The notes below the pieces were generated by a model. The model ran no database searches. It saw only the letters and a list, made by a program, of their open reading frames with translations, and was not told the origin of the DNA. Below, one piece after another: positions 6,598 through 8,493 of a stretch of 8,493 nucleotides of DNA. Source of the stretch: Phycisphaerae bacterium (GTDB taxonomy: Bacteria; Planctomycetota; Phycisphaerae; Phycisphaerales; UBA1924). Where the stretch lies: NCBI GenBank assembly GCA_016794945.1, contig JAEUIX010000260.1:1-8493 (forward strand), in the 5' to 3' direction. How positions within the stretch are numbered: the stretch's first letter is position 1; every line of letters starts with the position of its first letter. Made by a program: the position numbers and the translations under genes.

Positions 6598-8190
6598 ATG
6601 GTCGCACAATCAGGTTCGCCGTCCGTGGCGGTGGTGGGTGCGGGGCCGGGCGGGCTGGCGTCGGCGATGCTGCTGGCGGCCAGCGGCTGCCGCGTGGATG
6701 TGTATGAAGCCGAGCCGCGCGTCGGCGGGCGCACGATGCGATTGACGGATCACGCGCCCGACGGCGGCGCGTACCACTTCGACCGGGGACCGACGTTCTT
6801 CCTGATGCCGTTCGTGCTGGAGGAGATCTTCGCGGCGTGCGGACGGCGGCTGAGCGACTACGCCGAGCTGACGCGCCTGGACCCGATGTACCGGCTGGTG
6901 ATGGGTCGCGCGGGCCAGGAGCCGGTCCGGCTCGACTGCACGCAGGACGTCGATCTGATGGCCGAGCGGATCGCGGCGATCGAGCCCGCCGACGCCGAGG
7001 GCTTCCGGCGCATCATGCGGGAGAACCGGCGCAAGCTCGAGGTGTTCACGCCGGTGCTGCGCAAGCCGTTCCGCTCGGCCCTGGACCTGCTGGACGCGGA
7101 CATGGTCCGCGCTTTGCCGTGGCTGGGGCCGACCAAGTCGGTGCACGGGTACCTGACCTCGCGGCTGCGCAGCCCGTATTCGCGCCTGGCGATGAGCTTC
7201 CAGAGCAAGTACCTGGGCATGAGCCCGTACACCTGCCCGAGCCTGTTCAGCATCCTGCCGTTCATCGAGTACGAGTACGGCGTGTGGCACCCGCGGGGCG
7301 GCTGCAACGCGCTGCTGACGGCGATGGCGACGGCCCTGTCGGAGATGGGCGGGCGCATCCACTGCGGAAGCCCGGTGGAATCGATCGACTTCGAAGGAAC
7401 CCGGGCGACGGGCGTGGTCGTCGGCGGGCGCAGGATCGCCCACGACCACGTCGTGCTCAACGCCGATGCGCCCTGGGCGCTGAAAAACCTGGTCCCGGCG
7501 GCGATGCGCCCGGACTGGTCCGATGCACGCGTCGACAAGGCGCGGTACTCGTGCAGCACGTACATGCTCTACCTGGGCCTGGACCGGCCGGTGGACCTGC
7601 CGCACCACACGATCTACATCAGCGAGACCTACGAGCAGAACCTCGCCGACATCGAGCAGGGGCGCATCACGCCCGACCCGTCGCTGTACGTCTGCAACCC
7701 ATCGGCGCTGGACCCCACGCTCGCGCCACGCGGCCACAGCGCGCTGTACGTGCTGGTGCCGACGGCCAATTGCCGGGCGGGGATCGAGTGGTCGGGCCAG
7801 GGCGGTGCGCTGCGCCGGCGGGCGCTGGACCGGATCGCGTCGCTGGCCGGTTTCGACATCGAGCCGCACATCCGCACCGAGCGCCGAGTGACGCCCGACG
7901 ATTGGGCGGCATCACGGATCCAATTCGGCGCGACGTTCAACCTGGCGCACAACCTGGGCCAGATGCTGCACCGGCGGCCGCGGCACGAGTTGCCGGGGTG
8001 CCAGGGGGTCTGGCTGGTGGGCGGGGGCACGCACCCCGGGAGCGGGCTGCCGGTCATCTTCCTGTCGGCACAGATCACCAGCCGGCTGCTGTGCGAGCGG
8101 GCCGGACTTGCGTGGGCCGGGGCGACGCGCGGTCAGCGGGCGGCGGCGCCGGCCGGAGCGACCGCGGAGCCGGTCGCGGCCCTGGGCTGA
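6598..8190 (+). CDS. crtN: CrtN-like C30 carotenoid desaturase (dehydrosqualene/squalene desaturase type)
   Basis: A 530-residue FAD-dependent desaturase of the phytoene desaturase family. It has the Rossmann motif VVGAGPGG (G14, G16, G19), Glu37 for the ADP-ribose, VGGRT at 42-46, FDRGPTFFLMP, and the C-terminal FAD signature GGGTHPGSGLP at 475-485. Segments that resemble Staphylococcus CrtN more than CrtP are YSCSTYMLYLGLD, QGRITPDPSLYV, LAPRGHSALYVL and PGSGLPVIFLSA; THPG in place of NPG near the end is typical of the CrtN side. CrtN introduces the conjugated double bonds into a C30 backbone. It is transcribed divergently from the other four pathway genes across 63 bases. The last 58 bases overlap, antisense, the end of the amidase gene. 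The final 30 or so residues are low-complexity Ala/Gly-rich and probably dispensable. With no crtM nearby, the substrate may be squalene. Confidence 0.86.
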   Translation: MVAQSGSPSVAVVGAGPGGLASAMLLAASGCRVDVYEAEPRVGGRTMRLTDHAPDGGAYHFDRGPTFFLMPFVLEEIFAACGRRLSDYAELTRLDPMYRLVMGRAGQEPVRLDCTQDVDLMAERIAAIEPADAEGFRRIMRENRRKLEVFTPVLRKPFRSALDLLDADMVRALPWLGPTKSVHGYLTSRLRSPYSRLAMSFQSKYLGMSPYTCPSLFSILPFIEYEYGVWHPRGGCNALLTAMATALSEMGGRIHCGSPVESIDFEGTRATGVVVGGRRIAHDHVVLNADAPWALKNLVPAAMRPDWSDARVDKARYSCSTYMLYLGLDRPVDLPHHTIYISETYEQNLADIEQGRITPDPSLYVCNPSALDPTLAPRGHSALYVLVPTANCRAGIEWSGQGGALRRRALDRIASLAGFDIEPHIRTERRVTPDDWAASRIQFGATFNLAHNLGQMLHRRPRHELPGCQGVWLVGGGTHPGSGLPVIFLSAQITSRLLCERAGLAWAGATRGQRAAAPAGATAEPVAALG

Positions 8191-8492
8191 AGCCGCCGGG
8201 CCTCGGTCAGGATCCCGTCCCAGTCGAAGGCGGGGCCGGGATCGATCTTTCCGCCCGTGACGTGCAGGTGCCCCAGCACGCCGCGGAACTCGGCCAACTC
8301 CGGCGCCGAGAGCGCCGTCGTGCGCGGGGCGCCGTCGGGGCCTCTGGGGCAGTCCAGCGGCATATCGGGGAAGATCGCGCCGAGCGCGGCGGTGAGTTTC
8401 GCCAGAGCATCAAACTGCTGCTGCGTGAGGTCGAACATGACGTAGGGCTTGCCGTGCACGTCGCCGGTGACCGGCCCGCGCCGCGGGCGGGC
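8133..8492 (-). CDS. AmpD-type N-acetylmuramoyl-L-alanine amidase, C-terminal part, cut by right edge
   Basis: The last 119 residues of an Amidase_2 protein are visible; the frame stays open to the right edge, so the GTG at 8459 is not a start. The enzyme family cleaves the amide bond between N-acetylmuramic acid and L-alanine in peptidoglycan or its fragments. The C-terminal zinc and catalytic cluster is present: GHLHVTGGKIDPGPAFDW contains the zinc-ligand His (codon 8268-8270), the conserved Lys, and the zinc-ligand Asp (codon 8241-8243), in the same spacing as AmpD. Before it comes a VMFDLTQQQFDALAKLTAAL helix region typical of these amidases. The last approximately 19 residues are Ala-rich and encoded antisense to the end of crtN. 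The N-terminal zinc ligand lies outside the window, as does any signal peptide, so whether it acts in the cytoplasm (recycling) or the periplasm cannot be judged. Confidence 0.78.
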   Translation of the reverse strand, partial: ARPRRGPVTGDVHGKPYVMFDLTQQQFDALAKLTAALGAIFPDMPLDCPRGPDGAPRTTALSAPELAEFRGVLGHLHVTGGKIDPGPAFDWDGILTEARRLQPRAATGSAVAPAGAAAR

Positions 8493-8493
8493 G

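Noticed and set aside
6535..6609. TTG start at 6609 giving a 25-residue longer aldehyde dehydrogenase
   Set aside because: It would start inside the crtN coding region and upstream of the promoter found at 6542-6570, and the extra residues match nothing in the family.
6610..7869. Long minus-strand open frame (419 codons) opposite crtN
   Set aside because: Composition is dominated by Arg, His and Gln with no recognisable motif, and it mirrors a well-supported gene.
1..8493. tRNA, rRNA, CRISPR array, insertion sequence, attachment site or defence system
   Set aside because: No repeat-spacer pattern, transposase motif, terminal inverted repeats or tRNA-like cloverleaf was seen. The region is filled by six ordinary genes, so I do not claim an undescribed system.

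Overview
The window is very GC-rich, dense bacterial DNA with six protein-coding genes, and no gap between genes is longer than about 63 bases. The genes best fit a member of the Planctomycetota. The reasons are the combination of a CrtN/CrtP-type C30 carotenoid locus that contains an aldehyde dehydrogenase, a PlsC-type acyltransferase and a GT2 glycosyltransferase but no dehydrosqualene synthase, together with the style of the flanking amidase. This taxonomic placement is an inference from gene content, not proven by a marker gene.

Layout. At the left edge is the 3' three quarters of recJ (plus strand, positions 2-1372, cut by the window edge). It converges on a four-gene minus-strand operon that reads from about 6534 down to 1402: an aldehyde dehydrogenase (5035-6534), a CrtP-like carotenoid oxidase (3425-5038), a lysophospholipid-type acyltransferase (2544-3389) and a membrane GT2 glycosyltransferase (1402-2547). 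Two of the three junctions are 4-base stop/start overlaps (ATGA at 5035-5038 and GTGA at 2544-2547). The third is a 35-base gap with a clear ribosome binding site. A 63-base divergent promoter region (6535-6597) separates this operon from a plus-strand CrtN-like desaturase (6598-8190). The 3' end of crtN overlaps, tail to tail, the end of an AmpD-type N-acetylmuramoyl-L-alanine amidase gene that runs off the right edge (minus strand, 8133-8492).

How the genes work together. By comparison with the staphyloxanthin pathway, CrtN would desaturate a C30 backbone, CrtP would oxidise the terminal methyl to an aldehyde, the aldehyde dehydrogenase would make the carboxylic acid, the glycosyltransferase would add a sugar and the acyltransferase would esterify that sugar with a fatty acid. 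The product would be a membrane-bound glycosylated, acylated C30 carotenoid acid. No crtM (dehydrosqualene synthase) lies in the window, so the C30 precursor must come from elsewhere, most simply as squalene from hpnCDE or a squalene synthase. This is a recognisable pathway, not a new kind of system. The points that most deserve a second look are the apparently leaderless aldehyde dehydrogenase mRNA, a tandem 9-base repeat over its -35 element, and the PlsC-type enzyme standing where Staphylococcus uses CrtO.
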